64,000 bases of DNA from Anisodus tanguticus (lineage: Eukaryota > Streptophyta > Magnoliopsida > Solanales > Solanaceae). Location: the NCBI GenBank assembly GCA_034509755.1, contig CM067542.1:21767001-21831000 (forward strand). Reading direction: 5' to 3'. How positions within the stretch are numbered: the stretch's first letter is position 1; the number at the start of each line of letters is the position of its first letter. Under the pieces are notes generated by a model. It did no database searches. It was not told the DNA's origin and was given only the letters and a program-made list of their open reading frames with translations. This document shows positions 23,550-33,325 of this stretch, one piece after another. The position numbers and the translations under genes were made by a program.

Positions 23550-23852
23550 TGAAAGAAATAATCCCTTGATTATTCTCATTAATGAAAGAGTATATATACA
23601 ATTTATAATTTTTCATAATAAAAAATTTATTCTTATTCTAATCCCAAAACCCTATTCTAGTAGTACAAGAATCCTATAATTTATGGTAAGTGTACAATAC
23701 TAATTAATGTAAAACATTACCTAAAACCGTGGGTTATATACGGGCTATATACACTGAATATACAACTGGCCGAAACCTATATACATAAACCGAAACCATA
23801 TATACATAAGATATACACGTGTATACCGTGTAAATCTTATGTATATTTAACA
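23550..23852 (-). repeat. 5' LTR of copia C2
   Basis: On the plus strand it starts TGAAAGAAATAATC and ends TTTAACA. It contains a hairpin with 15-base arms (23805-23819 and 23827-23841, one mismatch, 7-base loop) that lies at the very start of the LTR in element orientation. Confidence 0.93.
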
Positions 23853-23857
23853 GTTAG

Positions 23858-25203
23858 ATTGAACTAATCACAAATCATGTCAAGTCGTCTTTCTATCAAA
23901 GCTACAAACAAACAAGAAAATAATACAAGTCATGACAGACCGTCATGACGGCATGTGATATACAACATAACGTCCTATTGGATCACTCACAAATCAAACC
24001 AGATCATCACAATAATATGCATAATCATGAAAACACCGACCTATATTGTAATGATAAATATGAATTTGCCTTGTCCATAAAAGTACTTCTATTTTTGCAA
24101 GATATGTAAAAATGACAAATACTAAACACTCCTCGAATAATCTCACAAATCATACAAATGGGGGTTCAAATCAGATAAATTAAGAATTGAGATAAATCTA
24201 TCTTTAATATCATACTTCATCTGTCCCACTTTATATAGCATCTTACGCTTTTTGAGAGTCAATTTGATTAGTATTTGAAGCTAAATTGGATTATATCAAC
24301 TTAGTGTTTTAAAAATTAAAATTAATGTAGATATTCAAGAAATATACAAAAACTACTATAAATTGCAATTTTTCTCATGTCAATATGATAAAATTTACAT
24401 TATAAATATCGATCGAAGTATATATAGTTTGAAACTCGAAAAATGAAAAATCTCACATAGATTGAGATAGAAGAAGTGAAAAAGAATGAACCTTGAATTT
24501 AATTAAACCTGAAAATATAATTCAGTGAGGATTAAACAAAACCATATAAAGAGTGCCTATATCATTCCACAAATGATGTGGAAATATATAGGTGGACAAG
24601 CCTCTCTATGACAGTCTGGTTCATCCGAGATATGTTTGACTTTTATAGCGACAGGTTGTTATACACCTATAATAACATTTGATATTTAAATCTTATTTTG
24701 TTGTTATGAATAAAAAATGCATTAAATTTCAAAGATATGCATACTTCACTAAGTAAAAGTTAAAGAAAGTTAATACAATATCAATAAATCCATAACTAAA
24801 TGTATAATAATTTAAGCTCTACGGTACATATTTCAAATCTACTTGAAAACTAAATTAATATAATATTCTTTGTCATAAATAGTGTAATAAAGTATCAAAA
24901 TATTTGATCAAAATCTCTAGACCTAATATTGATAATCTTATTAGAGATTTTAATTATAAAAATGGTTATTGTATTACCAAAAAAGAAGATATAGTTGTTA
25001 TAGAGGGGTAATTTTACAAAGAGCGCATTGTTATAAAAATAGTTGTTGTTATAATAATTAAAACGTTGTTATAAAAAAATAAAATATAACTTAAAATCGA
25101 TTCCGATAAAGACTTGACTTTTATAATATGGTGTTATTATATACATAAGGATATTTTGTTATAGAAAGGTCTAATAAAAAATTGAAAAGTTAGGATATGG
25201 GAG
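23858..25203. other. Intergenic sequence with one MITE
   Basis: AT-rich sequence between copia C2 and the MULE-like element. Apart from the Stowaway-like unit at 24213-24420, I see no gene or recognisable repeat. Confidence 0.6.
24213..24420. mobile_element. Stowaway-like (mariner) MITE, diverged
   Basis: A 208-bp unit starting TACTTCATCTGTCCCA and ending GATCGAAGTA. It has the CTGTCCCACTTTATAT motif of the 'tactccctccgt' type plant MITEs and TA at both ends. The inverted repeats are weak, so the copy is old. Confidence 0.6.
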
Positions 25204-25503
25204 GAATAAATTCGGGTCATTTGCAGGAATGGCCCTATTTCGAGATGGTCTTTAATTTTTTTCCCTCAAATAGTTGGTCTTCGATTTTTATGCTTCGCTA
25301 CTTTAAAATGGTCGAAAGTACCCCTGACAACGAAAAAAAAAATTGGATTCGGGGTCGAACTCGGCAGAGTAAAATAAATTTGCAAGACAAAAATTTCATA
25401 GAAACTATGCCTATTCCCGCAAAATTACATAGAAAATACGCCTTAAGACATAATTTTGTAGAAATTAAGTTATCCTACAGAACTATCCCTTAAGGCATAG
25501 TTT

Positions 25504-25761
25504 CTATGTAACTATATAGAAATTATGCCTTCGGGGATTGGATTGATGATAAAATAGAATCTTGGGTCGCGAACAGTGATTTGATTGCTGATGAAGAAAG
25601 AGAATTCGTGGTTGAATTCTCCACCTTAATGACAGAAAATAGGATTGATCAAATTCTATTGAGTCTGACCCATAGTGATCATTTATCAAAGAATGACTCT
25701 AGTTATCAAATTATGCCTTAAGCCATAATTTCTATGTAATAATTTCTATATAGTTACATAG
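25504..25761. repeat. Inverted repeat flanking the plastid fragment
   Basis: Bases 25504-25524 and 25741-25761 are perfect 21-base inverted repeats built from CTATGTAACTATATAG. Each arm also sits in a longer GGCATA...TATGCC near-palindrome. The ycf2-like stretch lies between them. Confidence 0.8.
25542..25711 (+). pseudogene. ycf2: Nuclear plastid DNA fragment (NUPT) of ycf2
   Basis: The frame from 25542 reads IDDKIESWVANSDLIADEER, then TENRIDQILLSLTHSDHLSK and NDSSYQ, a stretch I recognise from the middle of the large plastid Ycf2 protein (an AAA-type protein of the chloroplast). Only about 57 codons are present, with a few substitutions against the sequence I remember, such as Met for Thr in the STL-TE stretch. 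Similarity stops at 25711. It is an isolated fragment with no plastid neighbours, embedded in a transposon, so it is nuclear and non-functional. Confidence 0.88.
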
Positions 25762-25815
25762 AAATTATGCTTGAAGGGATAGTTCTGTAGAAAATGCATT
25801 ACTCGGCATAGTTAT

Positions 25816-26008
25816 TATTCCATTTGTCTCAGTTTATATGTCACTATTTTCTTTTTAGTCTGTCCAAAAAAGAATGTCACATTTCTATATTTAGAAACAA
25901 TTTAACTTTATGAGATGATTGACAACCACACATTTCAAAAATCTTTCTTTTTTTCGTAAACTCTGTGTCAAGTCAAATAATGTTACATAAATTGAAATGG
26001 AGTGAGTA
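25816..26008. mobile_element. Stowaway-like MITE
   Basis: A 193-bp unit with TA at both ends, starting TATTCCATTTGTCTCAG and ending ATTGAAATGGAGTGAGTA. The ends are imperfect inverted repeats of the common 'tactccctccgt' MITE type. It lies inside the MULE-like element. Confidence 0.75.
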
Positions 26009-26288
26009 TTATTTTGAACTCCATTGGGGATCAAAGCCAGAATCTCCCCAGCTGATGGAGATATTTTGGCCTACAAACTTTTTATTAAATAAGAGTAAGA
26101 AATAGGGACAAAAATTAAAGACCAGTGAATTGAGGGACAAAAATTAAAGATAAACCCGTACAAAGGCAAATCCACGCAAAAAAAAAAAAGAAGAATAAAT
26201 TCTACCACTAAGTCAGGGTTATAGGGATCAGACGTATTTATCTAAAATAATGACATTTTGATTCTTGCCACACAACTAAGTAAAAGTA

Positions 26289-26294
26289 TGACGT
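26289..26294 (+). promoter_or_regulatory. TGACGT motif upstream of glutaredoxin gene
   Basis: TGACGT is the core of as-1-type sites bound by TGA bZIP factors. It lies about 275 bases before the TATA box, just downstream of the MULE-like element. CC-type glutaredoxins act with TGA factors, so regulation by them is plausible; a 6-base match alone is weak evidence. Confidence 0.35.
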
Positions 26295-26564
26295 AGGTAG
26301 TGGGATAGGTGTCCTTTTCAAAATTAGGGCAAAGGGGGGAGAGGGGGTCCATATACATAGTTCTTGGCTCTTGCAAATCTAAACCTACCATCGAAGCAAA
26401 AAATCAGAAGTTTGCATATTGTTTTACCATGGCATAATCAAGAATCTAGAATCTATCCAAATATCTCAAAGAATTTTCACTTTCCCCGTCTCCTTTTTCT
26501 CCAAGTACAATAAACTATTCATATTTTCCAAATCCCACCACCTTCATCATCATCATTTTCCCCC

Positions 26565-26571
26565 TATATAA
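26565..26571 (+). promoter_or_regulatory. TATA box of the glutaredoxin gene
   Basis: TATATAA after a CT-rich stretch (TTTTCCCCC). It predicts a transcript start near 26595-26605 and a 5' UTR of about 90-100 bases before the ATG at 26696. Confidence 0.65.
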
Positions 26572-26695
26572 TTATCCCTTCATAATATCTCCATAACCAT
26601 CTCAAAACCAACTCTCTCTAACTATTCTAGCAAATCCAACTTCCAGAAAAAAAATATAGCTAAACCCCATTTCATAAAACAATTAAATTGAATTA

Positions 26696-27004
26696 ATGGA
26701 TCGTGTAGTGAAGGTGGCATCACAAAAAGCAGTGGTGATATTTAGCAAGAGTTCATGTTGCATGTGCCATGCAATTAAGAGGTTGTTTTACGAGCAAGGT
26801 GTTAGCCCTATGATTTATGAGCTCGATGAAGATATTAATGGCCGTGAAATGGAGAGATCTCTTCTCAGGTTAGGTTGTAGCCCGGCCGTTCCAGCCGTGT
26901 TTATTGGTGGTAGATTTGTGGGATCAGCCAACACTGTTATGACACTTCATATCAATGGTTCACTCAAGAAAATGCTTAAAGATGCAGGAGCTCTATGGCT
27001 TTAG
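26696..27004 (+). CDS. CC-type (class III, ROXY-like) glutaredoxin, 102 aa
   Basis: Small thioredoxin-fold oxidoreductase of the plant-specific CC-type class. The active site CCMC is at residues 21-24, after the VVIFSKSS strand. The cis-Pro stretch AVPAVFIGG is at 64-72 and the glutathione-binding GSANTVM at 76-82. The C-terminus ALWL (99-102) is the motif used by family members to bind TGA bZIP factors in the nucleus. The length (102 aa) and lack of an intron are normal for the class. The start is fixed by an in-frame TAA 12 bases upstream (26684). Residues resemble the GRXC11-like branch, but I cannot assign an ortholog. It is the only intact host gene in the window. Confidence 0.95.
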   Translation: MDRVVKVASQKAVVIFSKSSCCMCHAIKRLFYEQGVSPMIYELDEDINGREMERSLLRLGCSPAVPAVFIGGRFVGSANTVMTLHINGSLKKMLKDAGALWL

Positions 27005-28434
27005 TAATGAGAGCCTTTACTAATATTTATAGACAAGGCCTCTTTTTTTTTTTTTTTGGCTCTTTTAATTTTCCTTCTAAATTTTGTACTTTATGTCAAA
27101 CTTCCTCCTTCTTGGCTTTTTATACTAGGCCATGATATTTATGGGAAGTGCCGAATGTTGAATGCAAGTTCTGTTTAAAATGGAAATGCAACAATGTTTA
27201 TAGTGTCTGTACCAGTATAGTACTCTCTTTACTCATCTCTTTCTCAATTTCTTATCCAAAATTTTTGTCATGGTAAATCGTTGTTTTTTATGGTCATGAA
27301 AAATGAAATCCGAGTCTCTAACTTTGAATGCATGAATTAAGCGTAATGGTTGATTTGCTTTACGAAGGATATAATTAATAAACATAGTGGCATATCTAGC
27401 ATTATAGGTACGAGTTCAATTGAATCCATAACTTTCGTGGAGCATAAATATTTATGTGTAAAAAGTTAGTACTAAGATTGTAATAAATAGAGTAATAGAT
27501 ATGAACCGATAACTTTAAAAGTATAATGGATTTAATGCTAAGAATCATAAAATTAAATCCATAGAATTTAAATTCTAGATCCGTTTCTAATATAAACCAC
27601 ACTGTCATACCATATAAAGCTACATCAGAGAGGTTATTGTTTTGGTACATACAAATGATTAGACTAAAAGTTAAGCAGTTAGAAAAAAAAATAGTTAACT
27701 GATTTTATAATGATTAAGACAGTAATGTGAAGATTAAAAAATGTGTCACATAAACTCTTAGATAGTGATATTCGAAGGCATTTGTCATTTGCAAAAGCAT
27801 GAAGTGACATTTCAATACGTATGGCGATCACAAAATGAACAATTGCAACGTTAGTCTGGTGAATGTACATATTCTTATAGATAACTAAAAAAATGCCACT
27901 TTAAGTTTATATTCTCAGTGTCGTCCCATTAACATGATTAGAACCTTTTCTTATTTTTGCTTTTTGAGTATTTACTTTGGATGGCATAAAAAGATTGGAC
28001 AGACTATTAATTATCTACAGGCCATCTTATTTGTTGCCCTAACTTCATTTTTAACTTTGAAGATCAAACATATACTAATTGTTATTCTTTTTTTCTCATA
28101 ATACTTTGCTTCATGCTGAAAAATAAATCACTAAACTTGTGTCTTTTCAATATATTTTCCTAGTCAACATGCTCGCGTGAAGGATATATAAAGAATTGTC
28201 TTCATTTTGTCAAAAATAAAGTTTGGAGTACTGATGTCATTGTTAAGAATATACTTATAGAGAATTAGACAGCTGACATTTAATTTCACCAAAGAATTAT
28301 CAATTTCTCGGTTTCATGTATTATGCTTCAATCTTCACGTTATACCTCATGCTCATATTGAGGCAGTTGATAGAGTATAATTTTAATAATTATTGATAGA
28401 TTGGATTTTATTCTGTAGGACATATTTGTGTAAT
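27005..28434. other. Glutaredoxin 3' region and intergenic DNA
   Basis: A 14-15 base T run (27043-27057) lies in the probable 3' UTR. No clear AATAAA signal is seen at the expected distance. The rest is AT-rich with only short, featureless ORFs, up to copia C3. Confidence 0.55.
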
Positions 28435-28439
28435 GGGAG

Positions 28440-28636
28440 TGGAGATTATCCCTTGGGGAGTCTTTCATTAATATCAAGGTATATATAGAGTACAATATTC
28501 ATTCCTTATACAATAGGAATCCTAAGCCTATACAAAAGAGGAATCCTAGTCTTACCATAATTATATTTACACAATATATGGAAATATTCTAATTATGGGT
28601 AGGGAATATATTGTTTCCTATATTTACACGTTTACA
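28440..28636 (-). repeat. 3' LTR of copia C3
   Basis: On the plus strand it starts TGGAGATTATCCC and ends CGTTTACA; shorter than its partner by several bases near the start. Confidence 0.9.
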
Positions 28637-28644
28637 CACCCCTC

Positions 28645-30340
28645 GTCGGAGCGGGAGGAGGCCGGACGCCGAGACCGGATCCGAAGTCAAGAAATAAGCG
28701 TGCGGGAAGTCCTTCGGTAAATATGTCTACATACCGATAGGATGATGGAACATGTAACACTCGACATGGCCTAACGCAACTTTCTCACGAACGAAGTGTA
28801 GGTCTATCTCAATATGCTTGGTTCGCTGATGTTGAACCGGATTATGAGAAAGATAGATGGCAAGAGATGTTATCACAATACACAATAGATGCCTGACGCA
28901 AAGGACACCGAAGTTCTAACAATAAATTTCTGAGCCAACAAATCTCAGCTACAACATTTGCAACGCCTCTGTACTCAGCCTCGGCACTGGAGCGAGATAG
29001 GGTAGCATGTCGCTTGGCAGACCAAGAAATCAGATTATCCCCTAAGAAAACACAAAGGCCGGAGGTGGAGCGTCGCGTGTCCGGACACCCTGCCCAATCT
29101 GCATCCGTATATGAAAGAAACCGTCTCGGTGCGAGAGGGGTATAGGTGCAAACCATAATCAAGAGCGCCCTTAATGTATCGAATGATACGCTTAAGAGCG
29201 TGAAATGAGACTCCCCGGGGGCATGCATGAATAAGCACACCGCCGAACAAAGATAAGCTATGTCTCGCCCGGTGAATGTGAGATACCGAAGTGCACCGCA
29301 AGGCTCCTATACGAGTAGGATCGAGACGGAGCACCATCCATAGCACCGAGCTTAGATTTGGAATCAACCGGAGTAGGCACCTCTTTGCAGTTCACCATCT
29401 TAGCCCCGTACACAATATCTTCTCGCATACTTACGCCGACACAAGAACATATGATTGGCGACACTGGTCACCGATATCCCCAAAAAGTAACTCAGCTTTC
29501 CCAAATCAGTCATTGCAAATTCGGACTTGAGCAAGACAATAATCTCATTTTTCAATCCGTCGGAGGAGGTAGTAAGAACAATATCATCCACGTAAAGTAA
29601 TAAGTAAGCAGTGCTATTACCTCGATGAAAAATGAAAAGTGATGTATCACTCTTGCTGCATACAAACCCAATCGCAAGATATACTTGGCAAAACGATCAT
29701 ACCACGCACGGGGGCTGCTTCGTGCCATATAGTGACTTACGGAGATGGCACACATAGTGAGGAACTATTTGGATGGGTGAACCCCGGTGGCGATGCATGT
29801 AGACCGTCTCTCTCGGATCCCCATGTAAGAATGCATTATTCACATCAAGCGATGGATCGGCCGTGTTTGCCCATGACAATGCTCAAAACTGTACGGATGG
29901 TAGCCGGTTTGACAACCGGGATGAAGGTCTCACCACAATCAATGCCCTCCTGCTGATTTGTGCCATTAGCCACAAGACGGGCTTTATACCTCTCAAGATC
30001 CCCATTGTCTCTGAACTTGTGACGAAATAGCCACATACAACGAATGACATTCACCCCCTCAGGTCTAGGTACTACATCCCACGTGTGTTGTTTAGTTAAA
30101 GCATTGAATTCCTCATACATAGCCGCATTCCAATTAGGGTCTTATTTGGCCAATTTTGGGTTCTTTAGAAGTGGAGAGATGGTTTGGGCAGACAAGTTGA
30201 AATGGACTTTGGGTTTGAAGATTCTATGCTTTGAACGAGTTTCCATTGGATGGGTAGGGACAGTGGGTGGCGGAGTGGTGTCTGAGACGGGGCGTAAAGT
30301 CGGATAAGGAGAAGGTGGGGGCGAAGCCGTCGGAGGCACC
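28645..30340 (-). pseudogene. Copia reverse transcriptase and RNase H (C3)
   Basis: Running leftward: a Pro-rich linker ending METRSKHRIFKPK, EEFNALTKQHTWDVVPRP, ERYKARLVANGTNQQEG, LDVNNAFLHGD, and an intact polymerase motif YVDD (complement near 29585). RNase H follows with SYTDADWAGCPDTRRS, SRSSAEAEYRG and VYCDN. The parts lie in at least five frames: a stop at 30142 before DPNW, and shifts near 29850, 29700, 29460 and 28850. The last segment ends near 28645 just before the LTR. Confidence 0.87.
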
Positions 30341-30397
30341 GCAGCTCCTGGATCGAGAGTCGCGGCGCTAGAAGGTGGATAGGCTTCTCTGAAGTTT

Positions 30398-30485
30398 AGG
30401 CGCCGCGGCGCCTCAGCACAGGGCCGCGGCGCTGTCGACGGTGTTTCAAAAGATTGCTCTCTAGAAATCAGGCGCCGCGGCGCCT
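30398..30485. repeat. Two copies of a 16-bp perfect GC palindrome
   Basis: AGGCGCCGCGGCGCCT occurs at 30398-30413 and again at 30470-30485, in the variable linker between integrase and RT of C3. Related GGCGCCGCG words recur at 32046-32096 in the gag-protease linker. Confidence 0.9.
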
Positions 30486-30562
30486 CCCCTCGAGGCCGCG
30501 GCTCTGACGACGGAATAGAGGATGTGAGTTGTTCGATTATGAGGGGAGAGATGACAGACTCG

Positions 30563-31853
30563 TCAAGAAATGAGTAGTCCTATTTTTGGAAGATTCAAAA
30601 ATGGGAATGTGGTCTCGTCGAATGTGACGTGACGAGATATGTGGATCTGACGAGTCGACAAGTCATAGCATAGATAGCCCCTATGGTTCGGCGGGAATCC
30701 TAGAAAGACACATGGAGTGGACCTAGGAGTGAGCTTGTGAGGGGCGGTGGGGCTAAGGTTGGGATAGCACAGACAACCAAAAATCCGTAGATGATCATAA
30801 GAGGGGATTCTATGGTAGAGGATTTCGGTAGGGGTCATATTGTGAAGAGTGCTAGTAGGAAGAATATTTAGAGTGTATTCTGACATTTTAGCAGAATAGA
30901 CCCAGAAGGGTGGAGGGAGGGAGGCATGAATCAATAGGGTGCGAATCATATTGTTAATGGTGCGGATGATTCTTTTAGATTTACCATTTTGTGGTGAGGT
31001 GTGAGGGCAGGAGAAGTGAAAGACCATGCCATTATTGGTACAAAAGTGGTGAAACATAGAGTTATTGAATTCACGACCATTATCGCACTGAAATGATTTT
31101 ATGCCTTTTCCAAATTGTGTTTGAATGAACTTGCGAAACTCAAGAAATTTGACACACTTCCGATTTAAATTTAAGAGGGTATAACCAAACGTAGTGTGAA
31201 AAATCATCAAGCAACACAAGATAGTATTTATGACCGAGAGAACTAGAGATAGGAGATGTCCATAAATCGGCATGTATGAAATCAAAAGGAGCAAATGTAA
31301 CACTAGTAGATGATTTGAACGGAAGACGAATATGTTTGCCTAAAGAGCAAGAAACACAATTTTGGGCAAGTTTCCCATTACAAGCAATGAAATTGTTGCC
31401 TCTAAGAAAATTAAAAACTGGGACTCCTGGATGACCAAGCCTATTATGCCAAGTTGAAGAAGAAACAACCGCTAGAGTGACGGGAGAGCAAGATCTGGCA
31501 GCGGAGGTGGAAGTGAATGGATAGAGATCCCCCGTGCTATTGCATCTCGTAAGAGGTGTCCCCGTATGAAGATCCTTCACAGTAAAATCAAAAGGATCAA
31601 AATCCACGAGAGACATTTAATTATTACGAGTAAATTGGCGGACAGATATGAGGTTCTTAATCATGTGTGGGGCATATAGGGTGTTTTTGAGGGAGAAGGG
31701 TGGATGAGGAGGTTGTGTGTATGAGGTACCATAACCCTTAACCGGAATGCGTTGTCCACTACCAACCGTAACATATTGAGGATGCTTTAAACTAAACAGT
31801 TTAGGAATAGTACTGCAGACATCGGGTGATGTGAGATGTGGCGCCGAGTCCAT
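30563..31853 (-). pseudogene. Copia protease and integrase (C3)
   Basis: The protease site begins MDS at 31853 but a one-base shift turns the following Gly-Ala-Thr-Ser into another frame. The frame continues through the pre-integrase region (WHNRLGHPG, CVSCSLGKH) with a TAA at 31617, and reaches the first Asp in FIHADLW. The second frame (31303-30563) gives FQCDNGREFNN with the second Asp. The expected NGKAER box reads NGKSKR, so the catalytic Glu is Lys. CVFLGFPPNHRGY marks the integrase end. Confidence 0.88.
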
Positions 31854-32206
31854 GTACCAAGTATTGTCGTCTGTTGCATAGAGAGGGTGTCGAACGCCCG
31901 ACCCAACTCGGTGGGTGTCATACCGGAGGAGGCTGCGGGACCTGACCTTACATGAAGTGGGCCTGCTGTGGGGCTGGAGCGGGGCCTAACAAACCGGGGT
32001 AAGAATACGGATTGTATGGTGCTGCAGCGGTACCGGAATGGACTTGGCGCCGCGGCTCGAACTCGGGGCGCCGCGACTCAGACCGGGGCGCCGCGGCTCT
32101 GTAGATGAACTGCTGAGGAGCCGTGGCCCAGTTGTTCTGCGATCTCTGTTGCTGTTGCTGCTGTTAGTTCTGTTGATCGCGACCCTTGCCACGACCACGA
32201 CCTCCT

Positions 32207-32980
32207 CTACCGCCGCGGCCTTTTCCACCCTTGCCGCTGTTGGGAGTTGTCTGGTGGCGTCTGATCTTGGGGTTGCATGTCGACAGCTAACACCTGCTGG
32301 GCGTGCTCATCCTTCTTAGCACGACGGGTTTCTTCGAGCAACAATTGTGAGCGAGCTTTGTTAAAACTCGATAGCGGATCTGCCTGTTGAATTATGGTGG
32401 CGAAAGTATCATATTCGCCCTTAGTAAGGCCAGAAATCATTTGTAGCACCATTTTATCGTCAATGACAAGCGTGCCGATGTTGGAGAGTTGATCCGCTAG
32501 AAGTTTAAGCTGCTTGCAGTACTCAGAGACATTGGAGAAGTTTTCAAGGCGTGTTTTGTTGAACTCGTTCTTCCAAATACACGCACGAGTGTGCTTGTTG
32601 TCCTAAAAATTTCCTCCAAACGATTCCACAAGTCAAGGGTGTGGAGTCGATTTCATGATAGTAAGGAGCAAATCCTGAGAGATACTACCATATATCCATT
32701 GTTTGACGCCGGCGTCGAGACGATGCCAGATAGAATCATCAACCTCCGTAGGGCGTGGAATAGTGTCATCAATATGGTCAAGCACGTTATAGAGACATGC
32801 ATGATTGCGAAAAAGTTCAACCCAGGGAGAATACTGATTGTTTTCTTGATCAAGAATAATGGGAATATGGTTCTTGATGTTGGAAACAGTAAGGGCGGGA
32901 TGAAACGGGGGTGATGACTTTGTGGTGGGATTTGTGGAGGTAGAGGCGTCAGAAATTGTGGAAGAATCAGGGATAGCCAT
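32207..32980 (-). pseudogene. Copia gag (C3)
   Basis: Starts MAIPDSSTISDAS at 32980. The blocks FHPALTVSNIKNHIPIILD, RLDAGVKQWIYGSISQD, and, after a break, MVLQMISGLTKGEYDTFATI and ARSQLLLEETRRAKK are the gag domain. A stop and frameshift fall near 32633. The C-terminal part is Gln/Arg-rich with no CCHC knuckle. Confidence 0.86.
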
Positions 32981-33114
32981 TTAGAGAAGAGAAGAAAGGA
33001 AGAACAAAACCCGAAAATCAAGAAGAAAATCCGGGAGGGCCGCGGCGTAGAGAGAGGCGGCGGTTTGTGGAAGAGAAAGGTTTTTAGGGTTTTGTTTATT
33101 TGGCTCTGATACCA

Positions 33115-33320
33115 TGTGAGATGATATTAATCTCCCTTGGGGAGTCTTTCATTAATATCAAGGTATATATAGAGTACAATATTCATCGCTTATACAATAG
33201 GAATCCTAAGCCTATACAAAAGAGGAATCCTAGTCTTACCATAATTATATTTACACAATATATGGAAATATTCTAATTATGGGTAGTGAATATATTGTTT
33301 CCTATATTTACACGTTTACA
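33115..33320 (-). repeat. 5' LTR of copia C3
   Basis: On the plus strand it starts TGTGAGATGATATT right after the complement of the primer-binding site (GATACCA) and ends CGTTTACA, followed by GGGAG. Confidence 0.92.
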
Positions 33321-33325
33321 GGGAG

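Larger units (their letters stand above)
18844..23852 (-). mobile_element. Ty1/copia retrotransposon C2, complete but decayed
   Basis: LTRs of 305 bp (18844-19148) and 303 bp (23550-23852) with a perfect duplication GTTAG (18839-18843 and 23853-23857). In element orientation the primer-binding site TGGTATCA is the complement of 23542-23549, and a G-run purine tract is the complement of 19151-19165. Gag, protease, integrase, RT and RNase H run leftward. It is the same family as C4, with matching LTR ends and clear protein similarity along its length, but in the opposite orientation. Confidence 0.94.
25214..26192. mobile_element. Non-autonomous MULE-like TIR element carrying plastid DNA
   Basis: A 979-bp unit flanked by a perfect 10-bp direct repeat GAATAAATTC (25204-25213 and 26193-26202), a length typical of Mutator-like target duplications. 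Its ends are inverted: GGTCTTTAATTTTT and CCCTCAAATAGTTGGTC on the left match the complements of AAAAATTAAAGAT and GACCAGTGAATTGAGGG on the right. There is no transposase. Nested inside are a ycf2 fragment (25542-25711) and a Stowaway MITE (25816-26008). A related end is found at 50214-50345. Confidence 0.7.
28440..33320 (-). mobile_element. Ty1/copia retrotransposon C3, complete but decayed
   Basis: LTRs of 197 bp (28440-28636) and 206 bp (33115-33320), flanked by a perfect duplication GGGAG (28435-28439 and 33321-33325). In element orientation the primer-binding site TGGTATCA is the complement of 33107-33114, and the purine tract GAGGGGTG is the complement of 28637-28644. The LTRs differ mainly at their first 20-30 bases and at a few single positions, so the insertion is recent. 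Domain order is gag-protease-integrase-RT-RNase H. Frameshifts are common. Confidence 0.93.

Noticed and set aside
25197..25493. 98-codon ORF overlapping the start of the MULE-like element
   Set aside because: It spans the element border and target duplication, with no domain; a chance frame.
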